Positions 8,708-18,401 are shown, counted from the first letter of the stretch. The stretch is DNA of 64,000 bases from Modestobacter marinus (GCF_019799945.1 NZ_JABGCH010000006.1:119423-183422); one strand, 5' to 3'. The notes: generated by a model from the letters alone, not told the origin. A program made the numbers and translations.

Positions 8708-11700
8708 GTGCACGTGGGAGCGACCGCATGGAGTTCGACCCGGACGGGCGGCAGAGGGCTCGCCGTCCGGACGGGGATCGTCGCCGTGGCGGCGGCCCTC
8801 ACCGCCGCCGCAGGCTCCGGCGTCGCCAGCGCCGCCCCCGCGGTGGGGACGGCGTCCTCCCTCGACCAGGCGCCGCTGACCGCCGCGCAGCTGCGGGAGG
8901 TCGCGGCGCAGGCCGCGCGGACGGGGGCCGGGACCACCGAGCCACCCGAGAGCGGTCCGGCGACCTTCTTCATCGAGCTGGCCGCCCCGGCGACCTCCCA
9001 GGTCTACCGCGACACCCTGGCCACCGCCGGTCCGGCAGCCGCGGGGGCCGCCGCCAGCGCCGCCAAGGGCGAGGTCACCGCCGCGGCCGACCAGGTCATC
9101 GGCCAGCTGCCGGCCGCCGTTCCCGAGGCCTCGGTCCTCTACGAGACCAGCACCGTGCTGTCCGGCGTGGCCGTGCGCGCCGACGCCGCCGACCAGGACG
9201 TGCTCGAGCAGCTGGCCGGGGTGTCCGCGGTGCACCCGATCGTCCCGAAGAAGGTCGGGAACGCCGGCGCCGCCACGGTGGTGCAGGCGGTGCAGGCCTG
9301 GCAGGACCTGGGGAACACCGGCAGCGGCGTCTCCATCGGGATCATCGACACCGGGATCGACTACACCCACGCCGACTTCGGCGGCTCCGGCAGCGTGGCC
9401 GAGTTCGACGCCCTGCAGGCGGCCGAGGCGCAGCCCGCGCCGGCCGGGGTCTTCCCCAACGCGAAGGTGCGCGGCGGGCGGGACTTCGCCGGCGACGCCT
9501 ACGACGGCGAGCTAAACCCCGTCGCCGCCCCGGACGACAACCCGCTGGACTGCAACGGCCACGGCTCGCACGTCGCGGGCACGGCCGCGGGCTACGGCGT
9601 CAACACCGACGGGTCGACCTACCGCGGCGGCTACGCGACGCTGGACCCCAAGACGCTCAGCGTCGGTCCCGGCATGGCCCCGGAGGCCGACCTCTACGCG
9701 CTGAAGGTCTTCGGCTGCCAGGGGTCGACCGAGCTCACCCTGCAGGCGATCGAGTGGGCGCTGGACCCCAACGGTGACGGCAGCCCCGAGGACCACCTCG
9801 ACGTCATCAACCTGTCGCTGGGCTCGGACTACGGCCTGGCCGACGACGCCGACGCCATGGCGGTCGAGCGCGCCATGGAGCTCGGCATGCTGACCGTCCT
9901 CTCCGCGGGCAATGCGGGGGACAGCTACGACATCGCTGGCTCCCCGGGCAACGCGCCGCGCAGCATCGCGGTCGCGGCGACCAACGACGGCTTCGGCGTC
10001 TTCGACGGCTGGCAGGTCACCGCCCCGGCGGACCTGGTCCCGGGCGTCCGGCCCGGGCTGCGGTCGGTCGCCTACAGCGACACGGACGCCGCCGGTGCGA
10101 CCAAGCCCGACGTGGTCGGTGACCTCATCGCCGCGCCCGCGGGCAACGAGGCCGCGTGCGAGCCGCTCCCGGCCGGGTACGCGGCCGGGCGGATCCTGCT
10201 GATCGACGCCGCCGGGTTCGCCTGCGGATCGGTCGTCAAGGGCGCCAACGCGGTGGCCGCCGGCGCGGCCGGCTTCCTGATCGTCTCCGACGACGACCTG
10301 CTGGAGACTGGCATCACCGGTGTCGCGGACATCCCCGGCATCCTCGTGACCGCCGGCGACGGGCAGGTCCTGACCGACGCCGTGGCCGCCGGTCAGACGG
10401 TGACGGTCACCTTCGGGCCGGGGCTCAAGGACGCCGCCGTCTTCGACGTGGCCGAGCAGGTCGACCTGGTGGCGACGTTCAGCTCCCGCGGGACGCGGCA
10501 GGAGAACGGCGTCAAGCCGGACCTCGCGGCGCCGGGGGTCACGCTCTACTCCGCGGCGGTGGGCACCGGGACCCGGGGCGTGAGCATCTCCGGGACGTCG
10601 ATGGCCTCGCCGGCGACGGCCGGGGTCACCGCCCTCGTCCGGGCGGCACACCCGGACTGGACGACGGAGGAGGTCAAGGCCGACCTGATGAACACCGCCG
10701 CCCACGACGTCTTCACCGGGATGGGCCAGACCGGCCTCGAGTACGGCCCGAACCGGGTCGGCGCCGGGCGACTCGACGCGCTGGCCGCGGTGGGGAACAC
10801 CGTGCTGGCCTACGCCGAGGCGGGGTCCGGGGTCGTGTCGGCGTCCTTCGGGGTCGTCGAGGTCGCCCAGGAGGAGGTCCAGGCCACCAGGACGATCACG
10901 GTGGCCAACAAGGGTGACGGCGCCGCGACCTACGGCATCGGCTACGAGGCCGCGGCCGAGCAGCCCGGGGTGACCTACACGTTCTCCGCCGACCAGGTCA
11001 CGGTGGCGCCGGGTCAGACCAGCACCTTCACGGTCACGATGACCGCCGTCCAGGACCAGCTCCTCAAGGCCGGTGACCCGACCGTCTCGCAGAGCGGGGT
11101 GGACCTGGGGCGGCAGTTCCTCGGCGAGGCCAGCGGCCGCGTGGTGCTCACCCCGGCCGGCGGCCAGGGCGGCGAGCTGCGGGTCCCCGTGCACGCCAAC
11201 CCAAAGCCCGCCTCGACGCTCACGGCCGAGGTGGCGCCGGACGGCGGCTCGATCACGCTGGCCGGTCAGGGTGTGGCCAACGGTCCGGCCTACGAGCCGA
11301 CCTCCTACACCTCGCTGGTCACCGGCATGGAGCAGCTGGGCACCAGCCCCGAGCTGCCCCCGTGCACCACCGAGCTGCTGGAGAGCTGCTACAAGTCCGA
11401 GCTGGAGCGGTCGGTCGACCTCGCGCGGGTCGGGGTGACCACCGACGGGCTCGGGGGTCTGTACTTCGGGGTCGCGTCCCACGGCAAGGCCACCTCGCCG
11501 CAGACGGTGACCAACCACGGCGTCTTCATCGACGCCACGGGCGACGGCGTGTGGGACTACCAGATCACCACCGTCCGGCTCCCGGGCTACGACGCCCCGC
11601 TGGTCGTGGTGACCGACTCCGCCTTCACCCTGCTGCCCGCGGAGGCGCCCTACATCGGGTACCTGAACGTCGCGAACGGCACGATCGACACCAACACCTT

Positions 11701-12154
11701 CGACTCCGACGTCCAGATCCTGGCCGCGCCGATGTCGGTGATGCCGCTGATCACCGGTCGGATCGGGTTCGGGGTGCAGTCGTTCAGCGCCTACGGCACC
11801 GTGGACGACCTCGGCACGGGCACCTCGTCGGCCGGTCTGCCGGAGCTCGCGACGGAGCGGATGAGCTTCGACCCGATGACCCCGGGCCTGAGCTTCACCC
11901 CGGCCCAGTCGGGGCCGGCGGTGCTCGTGCCGGCCGCCGGGGGTGACGTCCTCACGATCACCCAGGACCCGGCCTCCTACGCGGCCGACGTGGCGATCGG
12001 CGGGGACAAGGGCGCGCTGGTGCTGTTCCAGCACAACGACGGCGCGACCGGCCGGGCGCAGTCGGTGGGCGTCCCGGTCCTCGAGGGTGCCGAGGCCGGG
12101 CAACTGCCGCCCGCCGTGGCCGCCGACGACCCGGCGGCCGCCCCGGCCGGCTGA
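8708..12154 (+). CDS. Secreted S8 family subtilisin-like protease with PA domain
   Basis: 1148 residues. A Sec signal peptide ends near GVASAAPA. An I9-like propeptide follows (ATFFIELAAPATSQVY to SAVHPI). The catalytic triad is complete: Asp in IIDTGIDYTHADF, His in GHGSHVAGTAAG, Ser in SGTSMASPATAG. A protease-associated (PA) domain sits between His and Ser (GRILLIDAAGFACGS, then AAGFLIVSDDD). The last ~450 residues are beta-rich, fibronectin-like modules. Overall like Vpr/lactocepin extracellular proteases. The start could also be GTG at 8714. In mycobacteria serA and leuB are neighbours, so this gene looks inserted between them. It is followed by a terminator and appears monocistronic. 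Confidence 0.93.
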   Translation: MHVGATAWSSTRTGGRGLAVRTGIVAVAAALTAAAGSGVASAAPAVGTASSLDQAPLTAAQLREVAAQAARTGAGTTEPPESGPATFFIELAAPATSQVYRDTLATAGPAAAGAAASAAKGEVTAAADQVIGQLPAAVPEASVLYETSTVLSGVAVRADAADQDVLEQLAGVSAVHPIVPKKVGNAGAATVVQAVQAWQDLGNTGSGVSIGIIDTGIDYTHADFGGSGSVAEFDALQAAEAQPAPAGVFPNAKVRGGRDFAGDAYDGELNPVAAPDDNPLDCNGHGSHVAGTAAGYGVNTDGSTYRGGYATLDPKTLSVGPGMAPEADLYALKVFGCQGSTELTLQAIEWALDPNGDGSPEDHLDVINLSLGSDYGLADDADAMAVERAMELGMLTVLSAGNAGDSYDIAGSPGNAPRSIAVAATNDGFGVFDGWQVTAPADLVPGVRPGLRSVAYSDTDAAGATKPDVVGDLIAAPAGNEAACEPLPAGYAAGRILLIDAAGFACGSVVKGANAVAAGAAGFLIVSDDDLLETGITGVADIPGILVTAGDGQVLTDAVAAGQTVTVTFGPGLKDAAVFDVAEQVDLVATFSSRGTRQENGVKPDLAAPGVTLYSAAVGTGTRGVSISGTSMASPATAGVTALVRAAHPDWTTEEVKADLMNTAAHDVFTGMGQTGLEYGPNRVGAGRLDALAAVGNTVLAYAEAGSGVVSASFGVVEVAQEEVQATRTITVANKGDGAATYGIGYEAAAEQPGVTYTFSADQVTVAPGQTSTFTVTMTAVQDQLLKAGDPTVSQSGVDLGRQFLGEASGRVVLTPAGGQGGELRVPVHANPKPASTLTAEVAPDGGSITLAGQGVANGPAYEPTSYTSLVTGMEQLGTSPELPPCTTELLESCYKSELERSVDLARVGVTTDGLGGLYFGVASHGKATSPQTVTNHGVFIDATGDGVWDYQITTVRLPGYDAPLVVVTDSAFTLLPAEAPYIGYLNVANGTIDTNTFDSDVQILAAPMSVMPLITGRIGFGVQSFSAYGTVDDLGTGTSSAGLPELATERMSFDPMTPGLSFTPAQSGPAVLVPAAGGDVLTITQDPASYAADVAIGGDKGALVLFQHNDGATGRAQSVGVPVLEGAEAGQLPPAVAADDPAAAPAG

Positions 12155-12176
12155 CCGGCACCGCACCGCAGCACCC

Positions 12177-12213
12177 GGACGCCCCCGCGAGCACCCCCTC
12201 GCGGGGGGCGTCC
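12177..12213 (+). terminator. Terminator after the subtilisin gene
   Basis: GGACGCCCCCGCGAG (12177-12191) pairs with CTCGCGGGGGGCGTCC (12198-12213), one bulged G, six-base loop. Confidence 0.75.
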
Positions 12214-12262
12214 GCGCGTGCGGTGGCGGCCGGACCGGGAGCGCCCGATAGCCTCTGACCTC

Positions 12263-13285
12263 ATGCGCCTGGCAGTGGTCCCCGGAGACGGCATCGGTCC
12301 CGAGGTGGTGGCCGAGGGCCTCAAGGTCCTCAACGCGGTCGCCCCCGACGTGGAGAGCACGCACTACGACCTGGGAGCGGCGCGCTGGCAGCGCACCGGC
12401 GAGCTGCTGCCGGACTCCGTGCTCGACGAGCTGCGCCAGCACGACGCCATCCTGCTCGGGGCGGTCGGCGACCCGAGCGTGCCCAGCGGCATCCTGGAGC
12501 GGGGTCTGCTGCTCAAGCTCCGCTTCGAGCTCGACCACCACGTGAACCTCCGCCCGGCGCGGCTCTTCGACGGCGTCCGGAGCCCGCTGGCCGACCCCGG
12601 CGTGATCGACATGCTCTGCGTGCGCGAGGGCACCGAGGGGCCCTACGTGGGCAACGGCGGCGTGCTCCGGCGCGACACCCCCCACGAGGTGGCCACCGAG
12701 GTCAGCCTGAACACCGCGTTCGGCGTCGAGCGCGTCGTCCGCTACGCCTTCGAGCGGGCCACCGCCCGCCCGCGCCGCCACCTCACGCTGATCCACAAGA
12801 CCAACGTGCTGACCCACGCCGGGTCGCTGTGGTCGCGCACGGTGGAGGAGGTCTCCGCGGAGTTCCCGGAGGTCACCGTGGATTACCAGCACGTGGACGC
12901 GGCCGCGATGTTCTTCATCACCGACCCGGCCCGCTACGACGTCATCGTCACCGACAACCTCTTCGGCGACATCGTCACCGACATCGCCGCCGCGGTCACC
13001 GGCGGCATCGGGCTGGCGGCCAGCGGCAACCTGGACGTCTCCGGCACCAACCCGAGCATGTTCGAGCCCGTGCACGGCTCGGCCCCCGACATCGCCGGCA
13101 CCGGCGTCGCCGACCCGACCGCGACCGTGCTGTCGGTCGGGCTCCTGCTGGAGCACCTCGGCCGCACCGAGCTGGCCAAGAAGGTCAACGCGGCGGTCTC
13201 GTTCGACGTGTCCACCCGGGACCCGCGCGGCCAGGTGCGCACCGCCGAGGTCGGCGACCGGCTGGCCGCACTTGCCGGCGGCTGA
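12263..13285 (+). CDS. leuB: 3-isopropylmalate dehydrogenase
   Basis: 340 residues, the short actinobacterial form. It oxidatively decarboxylates 3-isopropylmalate in leucine synthesis. Motifs: [19 protein letters not shown] at the N-terminus, [24 protein letters not shown], and the metal/NAD region [19 protein letters not shown] then [14 protein letters not shown]. The ATG at 12263 has no ribosome binding site but follows TAGCCT (12249-12254) by eight bases, so a leaderless transcript is likely. leuCD lies about 9 kb downstream. A degenerate copy of the palindromic repeat follows the stop. Confidence 0.97.
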   Translation: MRLAVVPGDGIGPEVVAEGLKVLNAVAPDVESTHYDLGAARWQRTGELLPDSVLDELRQHDAILLGAVGDPSVPSGILERGLLLKLRFELDHHVNLRPARLFDGVRSPLADPGVIDMLCVREGTEGPYVGNGGVLRRDTPHEVATEVSLNTAFGVERVVRYAFERATARPRRHLTLIHKTNVLTHAGSLWSRTVEEVSAEFPEVTVDYQHVDAAAMFFITDPARYDVIVTDNLFGDIVTDIAAAVTGGIGLAASGNLDVSGTNPSMFEPVHGSAPDIAGTGVADPTATVLSVGLLLEHLGRTELAKKVNAAVSFDVSTRDPRGQVRTAEVGDRLAALAGG

Positions 13286-13364
13286 CGAAGGCGGAAGGGC
13301 CCTCGAGGATCCGCTTGCCCCCGGGCACTCGCGAGCTCGCGCCGGGACCCGGCAAGGGGGGGCG
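13286..13364 (+). repeat. Post-stop palindromic repeat, copy C (degenerate)
   Basis: Starts CGAAGG right after the leuB TGA. The core at 13311-13363 has arms GCTTGCC/GGCAAG around an inner CACTCGCGAGCTCGCG block that matches the loop of the other copies. The outer arms have diverged. Confidence 0.5.
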
Positions 13365-13375
13365 GTTGCAGCACG

Positions 13376-13781
13376 TCACCGAGGGTGCTCGGCCAGCAGG
13401 TGGCCGACCGGCACGGGCAGGGTGGCCTGTGCGCCCAGCTCCTCCGGCGCGGGCATCTCCGGCCGCAGCCGGCAGCCGGTGGGGGAGACCTCCACCAGCA
13501 CCACCGGGCGCCACTCCCAGGCGGCGTGCGGGACTGCGGCGTCCGTCAGGCCCCCGGGGCAACGGGCTCGGCAGCCGGCACCACCAGCGGCGCGCCAGCT
13601 GGGCCAGCCCGGAGGAGACCAGCACCGCCCTCGCCGCCGACGGCTCCCCGGCCGGGCCCACCGGCGTGCCGGTCAGGGTGGTGGGCACCACGAGGTCGTC
13701 GGACCCCGGCACGGGTGCCAGGTAGCCGACGGTCTCACCGTCGTCGGGTCGGTGGACGACGTCCCATCCGTGGGGGATCAC
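13376..13781 (-). pseudogene. Small conserved-looking protein gene broken by a +1 frameshift
   Basis: From GTG at 13781 (GAGAGG ten bases upstream) the frame reads MIPHGWDVVHRPDDGETVGYL and continues to about LARRWWCRLPSPLPRG. There it leaves the sensible frame at a CCCCCGGGG run (13551-13559 on the plus strand). Dropping one base restores a frame reading LTDAAVPHAAWEWRPVVLVE and ending LLAEHPR at 13376, giving a 134-residue protein. Both halves have coding-like composition and a clean start and stop. Either a sequencing error or a recent frameshift. I do not recognise the family. It lies convergent to leuB. Confidence 0.6.
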
Positions 13782-13916
13782 GCGCAGCCTGCCTCTCGGT
13801 CGGCCGGTGATGATGCCCGGTGGAGCGGACCGGGTCACCCGGTTTCCTGGGCCCGTCGTTCCACCGTCTGGACGACCTGTTCCACGAACGGCCACCTGCG
13901 TGCTTCACTGACGGGG

Positions 13917-13949
13917 ATGCGCACCCCTCGCACGATCATCATCAGCTAG
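13917..13949 (+). CDS. cimA leader peptide (MRTPRTIIIS)
   Basis: A ten-codon ORF, ATG to TAG, encoding MRTPRTIIIS with three consecutive ATC isoleucine codons near its end. The enzyme encoded downstream, citramalate synthase, feeds isoleucine synthesis. The stop overlaps a 10-bp hairpin and is followed by a second, terminator-like hairpin. The layout copies that of the ilvB leader 12 kb upstream. TTCACT at 13904-13909 is seven bases before the ATG; GACGGGG could also serve as a weak ribosome binding site. Function as an attenuation sensor is inference. Confidence 0.75.
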   Translation: MRTPRTIIIS

Positions 13950-13975
13950 CGCGCAGTCACTCCCCGACTGCGCGC
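13949..13975 (+). promoter_or_regulatory. cimA attenuator, upstream hairpin
   Basis: GCGCGCAGTC and GACTGCGCGC form a perfect 10-bp stem with a seven-base loop, beginning on the leader stop codon. It would be melted or masked by a ribosome at the Ile codons or stop. Confidence 0.6.
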
Positions 13976-14003
13976 AGACCTCCCGTACCCGGGGGGTCTT
14001 CTT
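13976..14003 (+). terminator. Attenuator terminator upstream of cimA
   Basis: AGACCTCCC, loop GTACCC, GGGGGGTCT (one U-G pair), followed by TCTTC. It lies between the leader peptide and the cimA GTG. Confidence 0.65.
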
Positions 14004-14041
14004 CGTGTTCGGGGTCGGAAACACCGCACCCAGGAGCTCCC

Positions 14042-15667
14042 GTGGTCACCGTTCCCCCCGACCTCTCCCGCGCCGACCGCGCGGAGGTCGACTTCCACGT
14101 CTTCGACACGACCCTCCGCGACGGCGCCCAGCGCGAGGGGGTCAGCTACTCGGTCGCCGACAAGCTCGCCGTCGCCCGCCTGCTGGACGAGGTGGGGGTC
14201 GGCTTCATCGAGGGCGGCTGGCCCGGCGCCCTGCCCAAGGACACCGAGTTCTTCGCCCGGGCGCGCACCGAGCTGCGCCTGCGGCACGCCCAGCTGGTGG
14301 CCTTCGGGGCGACCCGCAAGGCGGGGGTGCGCGTGGAGGACGACCCGCAGGTGCGGGCGCTGGTGGACGCCGGTGCGCCGGTGGTCTGCGTGGTGGCCAA
14401 GTCCGACCCGCGGCACGTGCGCGAGGCGCTGCGCACCACGCTGGAGGAGAACCTCGCGATGGTCGCCGACACGGTGGCCTTCCTGGTCGCCGCCGGACGG
14501 CGGGTCTTCGTGGACTGCGAGCACTTCTTCGACGGGTACGCCGCCGACCCCGAGTACGGGGTGCGGGTGCTGGAGACGGCGTTCGCCGCCGGCGCCGAGG
14601 TCGGGGTCATGTGCGACACCAACGGCGGGATGCTGCCGATGGGCGTCCACCGGGTGGTCACCGACGTGCGGGCACGCACCTCCGGGCGGCTGGGGATCCA
14701 CTGCCAGGACGACACCGGCTGCGCGGTGGCCAACAGCCTTGCCGCGGTGGAGGCCGGCGTCACCCACGTGCAGGGCACCGCCAACGGCTACGGGGAGCGG
14801 GCCGGCAACGCCGACACCTTCGCCCTGATCGCGAACCTGGTCACCAAGATGGGGCTTCCGGTGGTGCCCGAGGGGTGCCTGGCCGAGCTCAGCCGGGTCA
14901 GCTCCGCGATCGCCGAGCTGGCGAACATCGCGCCCGACGACCACCAGCCCTACGTGGGTGTCTCGGCCTTCGCGCACAAGGCGGGACTGCACGCCAGCGC
15001 CATCAAGATCAGCCCGGAGCTGTACAACCACCTGGACCCGGCCGTGGTGGGCAACGACATGCGCATCCTGGTCACCGAGATGGCCGGGCGGGCGTCGGTC
15101 GAGCTCAAGGGCCGGGAGCTCGGTGTCGACCTGGCCGGCCAGGCGGACGCGATCGGCCGGGTGGTCGACCAGGTGAAGGTGCTCGAGGCCGACGGCTGGT
15201 CGTTCGAGGCGGCCGACGCGTCCTTCGAGCTGCTGCTGCGCGCCCAGCTGCCCGGTGCGCCCGCGCCGCTGTTCGAGCTCGAGAGCTACCGCACCACCGT
15301 GGAGCACTGGGGCAACGGGGTGGTGGTGAGCGAGGCGACCGTCAAGGTGCACGTCCCCACCGAGGACGGCGGGGCCGAGCGGGTGATCCGCACCGCCGAG
15401 GGCAACGGCCCGGTCAACGCGCTGGACAACGCGCTGCGGGAGGCGCTCGTCAGCCGGTACCCGGTGCTCGCCGGGGTCTCGCTGGCCGACTACAAGGTGC
15501 GCATCCTCGGCTGGAAGGGCGGCACCAGCGCGACCACCCGGGTGCTCGTCGACAGCAGGGACGGCGCGGGGGAGTGGACCACCGTCGGCGTCCACGACAA
15601 CATCGTCGAGGCGTCCTGGCACGCGCTCGTCGATGCGCTCACCTACGCGGTCCGCCACCGTTCGTGA
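14042..15667 (+). CDS. cimA: Citramalate synthase
   Basis: 541 residues from GTG at 14042, with AGGAG eight bases upstream; longer readings run through the leader and attenuator. It condenses pyruvate with acetyl-CoA to citramalate, giving 2-oxobutyrate for isoleucine without threonine. The HMGL-like TIM barrel starts FDTTLRDGAQREGVSYSV, and FIEGGWPGALPKDTEFF is the citramalate-type signature. Metal ligands lie in CDTNGG and GIHCQDDTGCAVANS, then VQGTANGYGERAGNAD. The C-terminal LeuA-type allosteric domain (YKVRILGWKGGTSATTRVL) normally binds isoleucine. The Ile-rich leader suits this assignment over 2-isopropylmalate synthase. Confidence 0.93.
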   Translation: MVTVPPDLSRADRAEVDFHVFDTTLRDGAQREGVSYSVADKLAVARLLDEVGVGFIEGGWPGALPKDTEFFARARTELRLRHAQLVAFGATRKAGVRVEDDPQVRALVDAGAPVVCVVAKSDPRHVREALRTTLEENLAMVADTVAFLVAAGRRVFVDCEHFFDGYAADPEYGVRVLETAFAAGAEVGVMCDTNGGMLPMGVHRVVTDVRARTSGRLGIHCQDDTGCAVANSLAAVEAGVTHVQGTANGYGERAGNADTFALIANLVTKMGLPVVPEGCLAELSRVSSAIAELANIAPDDHQPYVGVSAFAHKAGLHASAIKISPELYNHLDPAVVGNDMRILVTEMAGRASVELKGRELGVDLAGQADAIGRVVDQVKVLEADGWSFEAADASFELLLRAQLPGAPAPLFELESYRTTVEHWGNGVVVSEATVKVHVPTEDGGAERVIRTAEGNGPVNALDNALREALVSRYPVLAGVSLADYKVRILGWKGGTSATTRVLVDSRDGAGEWTTVGVHDNIVEASWHALVDALTYAVRHRS

Positions 15668-16055
15668 GCGGAGCGACCCGGCTGGCCAGGAGGCAGAACT
15701 CGTTGCCCTCCGGGTCGGCCAGCACGTGCCACGTCATGGTGTCGCTGAGCGGGCCCTGACCGACGTCGACCGGCGTCGCGCCGAGGCCGAGCAGCCGCTG
15801 GAGCTCGGCGTCCTGGTCCCGGTCGGTGGCGTTGAGGTCCAAGTGCAGGCGCCGCTTGCCCGGCGTCGGGTCGGGGACCGGCGCGAAGACGATCGTCGGC
15901 ACGGGGCCCTTCGGCTCCTGGCCGGGCGGGCCGATCTCGACGGCACCGTCGTCGTCGGTGCCGAGCACCTCGTAGCCCAGCACCTCCGCCCACCAGGCGG
16001 CCAGCGCGACAGGGTCCCGGGAGTCGACGGCGAGTTCGGTGATCCGGCAGGCCAT
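15639..16055 (-). CDS. VOC (glyoxalase/bleomycin resistance) family protein
   Basis: 138 residues forming two beta-alpha-beta-beta-beta modules: ITELAVDSRDPVALAAWWAE at the start, LHLDLNATDRDQDAELQRLL in the middle and WHVLADPEGNEFCLL near the end. The last is the typical metal-ligand strand of this family. Substrate unknown; such actinobacterial proteins are usually annotated only to family level. Its 3' end overlaps the cimA 3' end by 29 bases on the opposite strand. Confidence 0.88.
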   Translation of the reverse strand: MACRITELAVDSRDPVALAAWWAEVLGYEVLGTDDDGAVEIGPPGQEPKGPVPTIVFAPVPDPTPGKRRLHLDLNATDRDQDAELQRLLGLGATPVDVGQGPLSDTMTWHVLADPEGNEFCLLASRVAPLTNGGGPRR

Positions 16056-16098
16056 GCCGCACCGTAGCCGCCGTCCGGAGCGCGGCTAACCTTCCATC

Positions 16099-16917
16099 GT
16101 GCGCATCGTCCGCTTCGCCCACCCAGCCGGCATGTCCTTCGGGGTCCTCGACGGGGACGGCCAGGTCGCCCAGATCGAGGGCCACCCCTTCGGGCAGATC
16201 TCCTTCACCGGTCAGCGGTTCGCCGCCGCCGACGTCCGGCTGCTCTCGCCGATCCTGCCCAGCAAGGTCGTCTGCATCGGCAAGAACTACGCCGACCACG
16301 TCGCGGAGATGGCCGCCCTCACCGGGGACGCGCCGAAGGCGCCGCTGATCTTCCTCAAGCCCTCGACGTCGGTGATCGGTCCCGGCGACGCGATCCGCAT
16401 CCCGCCCGGCAGCACCAACGTGCACCACGAGGTCGAGCTCGCCGTCGTCATCGGGGCGCGCGGCGCCCGGTCGGTCACCGAGGAGCAGGCGATGGCCAGC
16501 GTCTTCGGCTACACGATCGGCAACGACGTCTCCGAGCGCGACATGCAGGTCAGCGACGGCCAGTGGACCCGAGCCAAGGGCTTCGACTCCTTCTGCCCGC
16601 TCGGCCCGTGGATCGAGACGGACCTGGCCGGCCTGGGCAAGGACCCGGCGGACCTGGCGATCTCCTGCACCGTGGACGGCGAGCCGCGCCAGTCCGGCCG
16701 GACGAGCCAGCTGATCTTCGGCCTGCCGATGCTCATCTCCTACATCTCCCAGGTGATGACCCTGCTGCCCGGCGACGTCATCCTGACCGGCACCCCGGCG
16801 GGCGTCGGCCCGATCGCACCGGGGCAGCGGGTCGAGTGCACGATCGAGGGACTGGGGACGCTGGCCAACACCGTGTCCGGCGCCGACCCCACCTCCACCG
16901 CGGGCGGCAGCCGATGA
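16099..16917 (+). CDS. Fumarylacetoacetate hydrolase family protein
   Basis: 272 residues. The FAH fold begins near [18 protein letters not shown] (residue ~55). Metal-binding acids are visible in [11 protein letters not shown] (E-x-E) and later in [10 protein letters not shown], with [12 protein letters not shown] and [15 protein letters not shown] typical of 2-hydroxyhepta-2,4-diene-1,7-dioate isomerase or acylpyruvase relatives. The exact substrate cannot be assigned. The GTG at 16099 has TAACCT (16087-16092) six bases upstream and no ribosome binding site, so it is probably leaderless. Its TGA overlaps the gltX ATG, so the two are probably co-transcribed, an arrangement also seen in mycobacteria. 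Confidence 0.92.
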   Translation: MRIVRFAHPAGMSFGVLDGDGQVAQIEGHPFGQISFTGQRFAAADVRLLSPILPSKVVCIGKNYADHVAEMAALTGDAPKAPLIFLKPSTSVIGPGDAIRIPPGSTNVHHEVELAVVIGARGARSVTEEQAMASVFGYTIGNDVSERDMQVSDGQWTRAKGFDSFCPLGPWIETDLAGLGKDPADLAISCTVDGEPRQSGRTSQLIFGLPMLISYISQVMTLLPGDVILTGTPAGVGPIAPGQRVECTIEGLGTLANTVSGADPTSTAGGSR

Positions 16918-18401
16918 GCGAGCCGGCGGCGCCCGTCGTCCGCACCCGGTTCTGCCCGTCCCCGACCGGGATGGTGCACGTCGGCCTGCTGCGGACGGCG
17001 CTGTTCAACTGGGCCCACGCCCGGCACTGCGGCGGTCAGCTGGTGTTCCGCATCGAGGACACCGACGCCTCCCGCGACTCCGAGGAGTCCTACCAGCACC
17101 TGCTGGCCAGCCTTCGCTGGCTCGGGATCGACTGGGACGAGGGCCCCGAGGTGGGCGGACCGCACGGGCCCTACCGGCAGTCCGAGCGGCACGACGTCTA
17201 CCAGGACGTCGCCGCGCGGCTGCTGGAGTCCGGCCACGCCTACGAGTCCTTCTCCACCAACCAGGAGGTCGACGCCCGCCGGCTCGCCGCCGGGCAGGAC
17301 CCCAAGCTCGGCTACGACAACGCCGACCGGTTCCTCACCGACGCGCAGAAGGCCGCCTTCCGGGACGAGGGCCGGCTGCCGGTGCTGCGGCTGCGGATGC
17401 CCGATGAGGACCTCGCCTGGACCGACCTGGTGCGCGGCGAGGTGCGGTTCGCGGCCGGGTCGGTGCCGGACTTCGTCCTCGTGCGCGGCAACGGCGTGCC
17501 GCTGTACCCCTTCGTCAACCCGGTCGACGACGCGCTCATGGGCATCACCGACGTGCTCCGCGGCGAGGACCTGCTGCCCTCGACCCCCCGCCAGCTCGCC
17601 CTCTACGCCGCACTCACCGACATCGGTGTGGCGGCGGGCACCCCGCGGTTCGGTCACCTGCCCTACGTCATGGGCGAGGGCAGCAAGAAGCTGTCCAAGC
17701 GCGACCCGCAGGCGAACTTCGACGTCTACCCCGAGCGCGGTTTCCTGCCCGAGGGGCTGACCAACTACCTGGCGCTGCTGGGCTGGGCGATCGCGGAGGA
17801 CCGGGACGTGTTCAGCGTCCAGGAGATGGTCGAGGCCTTCGACGTCACCCGGGTCAGCGCCAACCCGGCGCGCTTCGACCTGAAGAAGGCCGAGGCGATC
17901 AACGCCACCCACCTGCGCGCGCTGCCGGTGGCGGAGTTCATCCGCCGGGTCGTGCCCTTCCTGGCCGGCGCCGGGCTGGTCACCGACCCGCCGACCCCCG
18001 AGCAGGCCGCGGTGCTCACCACGATCGCGCCGCTCGCGCAGGAGCGGATGATCGTGCTGTCCGACGCCGTCGGGCTGCTCGGCTTCCTCTTCACCGACGA
18101 GGTGGAGATCGACCCGGCCGCCGCGGAGAAGCAGCTCGGCCCCGGCGCCGTCGAGGTGCTCGACGCCGCCACCACGGCGCTCACCGAGCTCCCCGACTGG
18201 TCCACCCCGGCCATCGAGTCGGCGCTGAAGCATGCGCTGGTCGAGGGGCTCGGGCGCAAGCCGCGGCAGGCCTTCGGGCCGGTGCGCGTGGCGGTCAGTG
18301 GCCGTACGGTCTCCCCGCCGCTGTACGAGTCCATGGAGCTGCTCGGCCGGGAGCGCACGCTCGCCCGCCTGGCGGCCGCCCGCGGGACCGCGAGCGCGTG
18401 A
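16914..18401 (+). CDS. gltX: Glutamyl-tRNA synthetase
   Basis: 495 residues, class I aminoacyl-tRNA synthetase. The N-terminus [20 protein letters not shown] carries the HIGH-type motif as HVGL; KKLSKRD is the KMSKS loop. The alpha-helical anticodon-binding domain fills the last ~170 residues. Start ATG at 16914 overlaps the preceding TGA (ATGA). In actinobacteria GluRS usually also charges tRNA-Gln, which is then amidated by GatCAB; tRNA-Gln and tRNA-Glu genes lie 1.5 kb downstream. Confidence 0.97.
   Translation: MSEPAAPVVRTRFCPSPTGMVHVGLLRTALFNWAHARHCGGQLVFRIEDTDASRDSEESYQHLLASLRWLGIDWDEGPEVGGPHGPYRQSERHDVYQDVAARLLESGHAYESFSTNQEVDARRLAAGQDPKLGYDNADRFLTDAQKAAFRDEGRLPVLRLRMPDEDLAWTDLVRGEVRFAAGSVPDFVLVRGNGVPLYPFVNPVDDALMGITDVLRGEDLLPSTPRQLALYAALTDIGVAAGTPRFGHLPYVMGEGSKKLSKRDPQANFDVYPERGFLPEGLTNYLALLGWAIAEDRDVFSVQEMVEAFDVTRVSANPARFDLKKAEAINATHLRALPVAEFIRRVVPFLAGAGLVTDPPTPEQAAVLTTIAPLAQERMIVLSDAVGLLGFLFTDEVEIDPAAAEKQLGPGAVEVLDAATTALTELPDWSTPAIESALKHALVEGLGRKPRQAFGPVRVAVSGRTVSPPLYESMELLGRERTLARLAAARGTASA

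Noticed and set aside
12214-12262. Leu leader before leuB
   Set aside because: TAGCCT eight bases before the ATG leaves no room for a leader.
13820-14041. Longer N-terminus for cimA (start at 13820)
   Set aside because: The added stretch runs through the leader peptide, its stop region and the attenuator in another frame and does not resemble CimA; AGGAG sits before the GTG at 14042.
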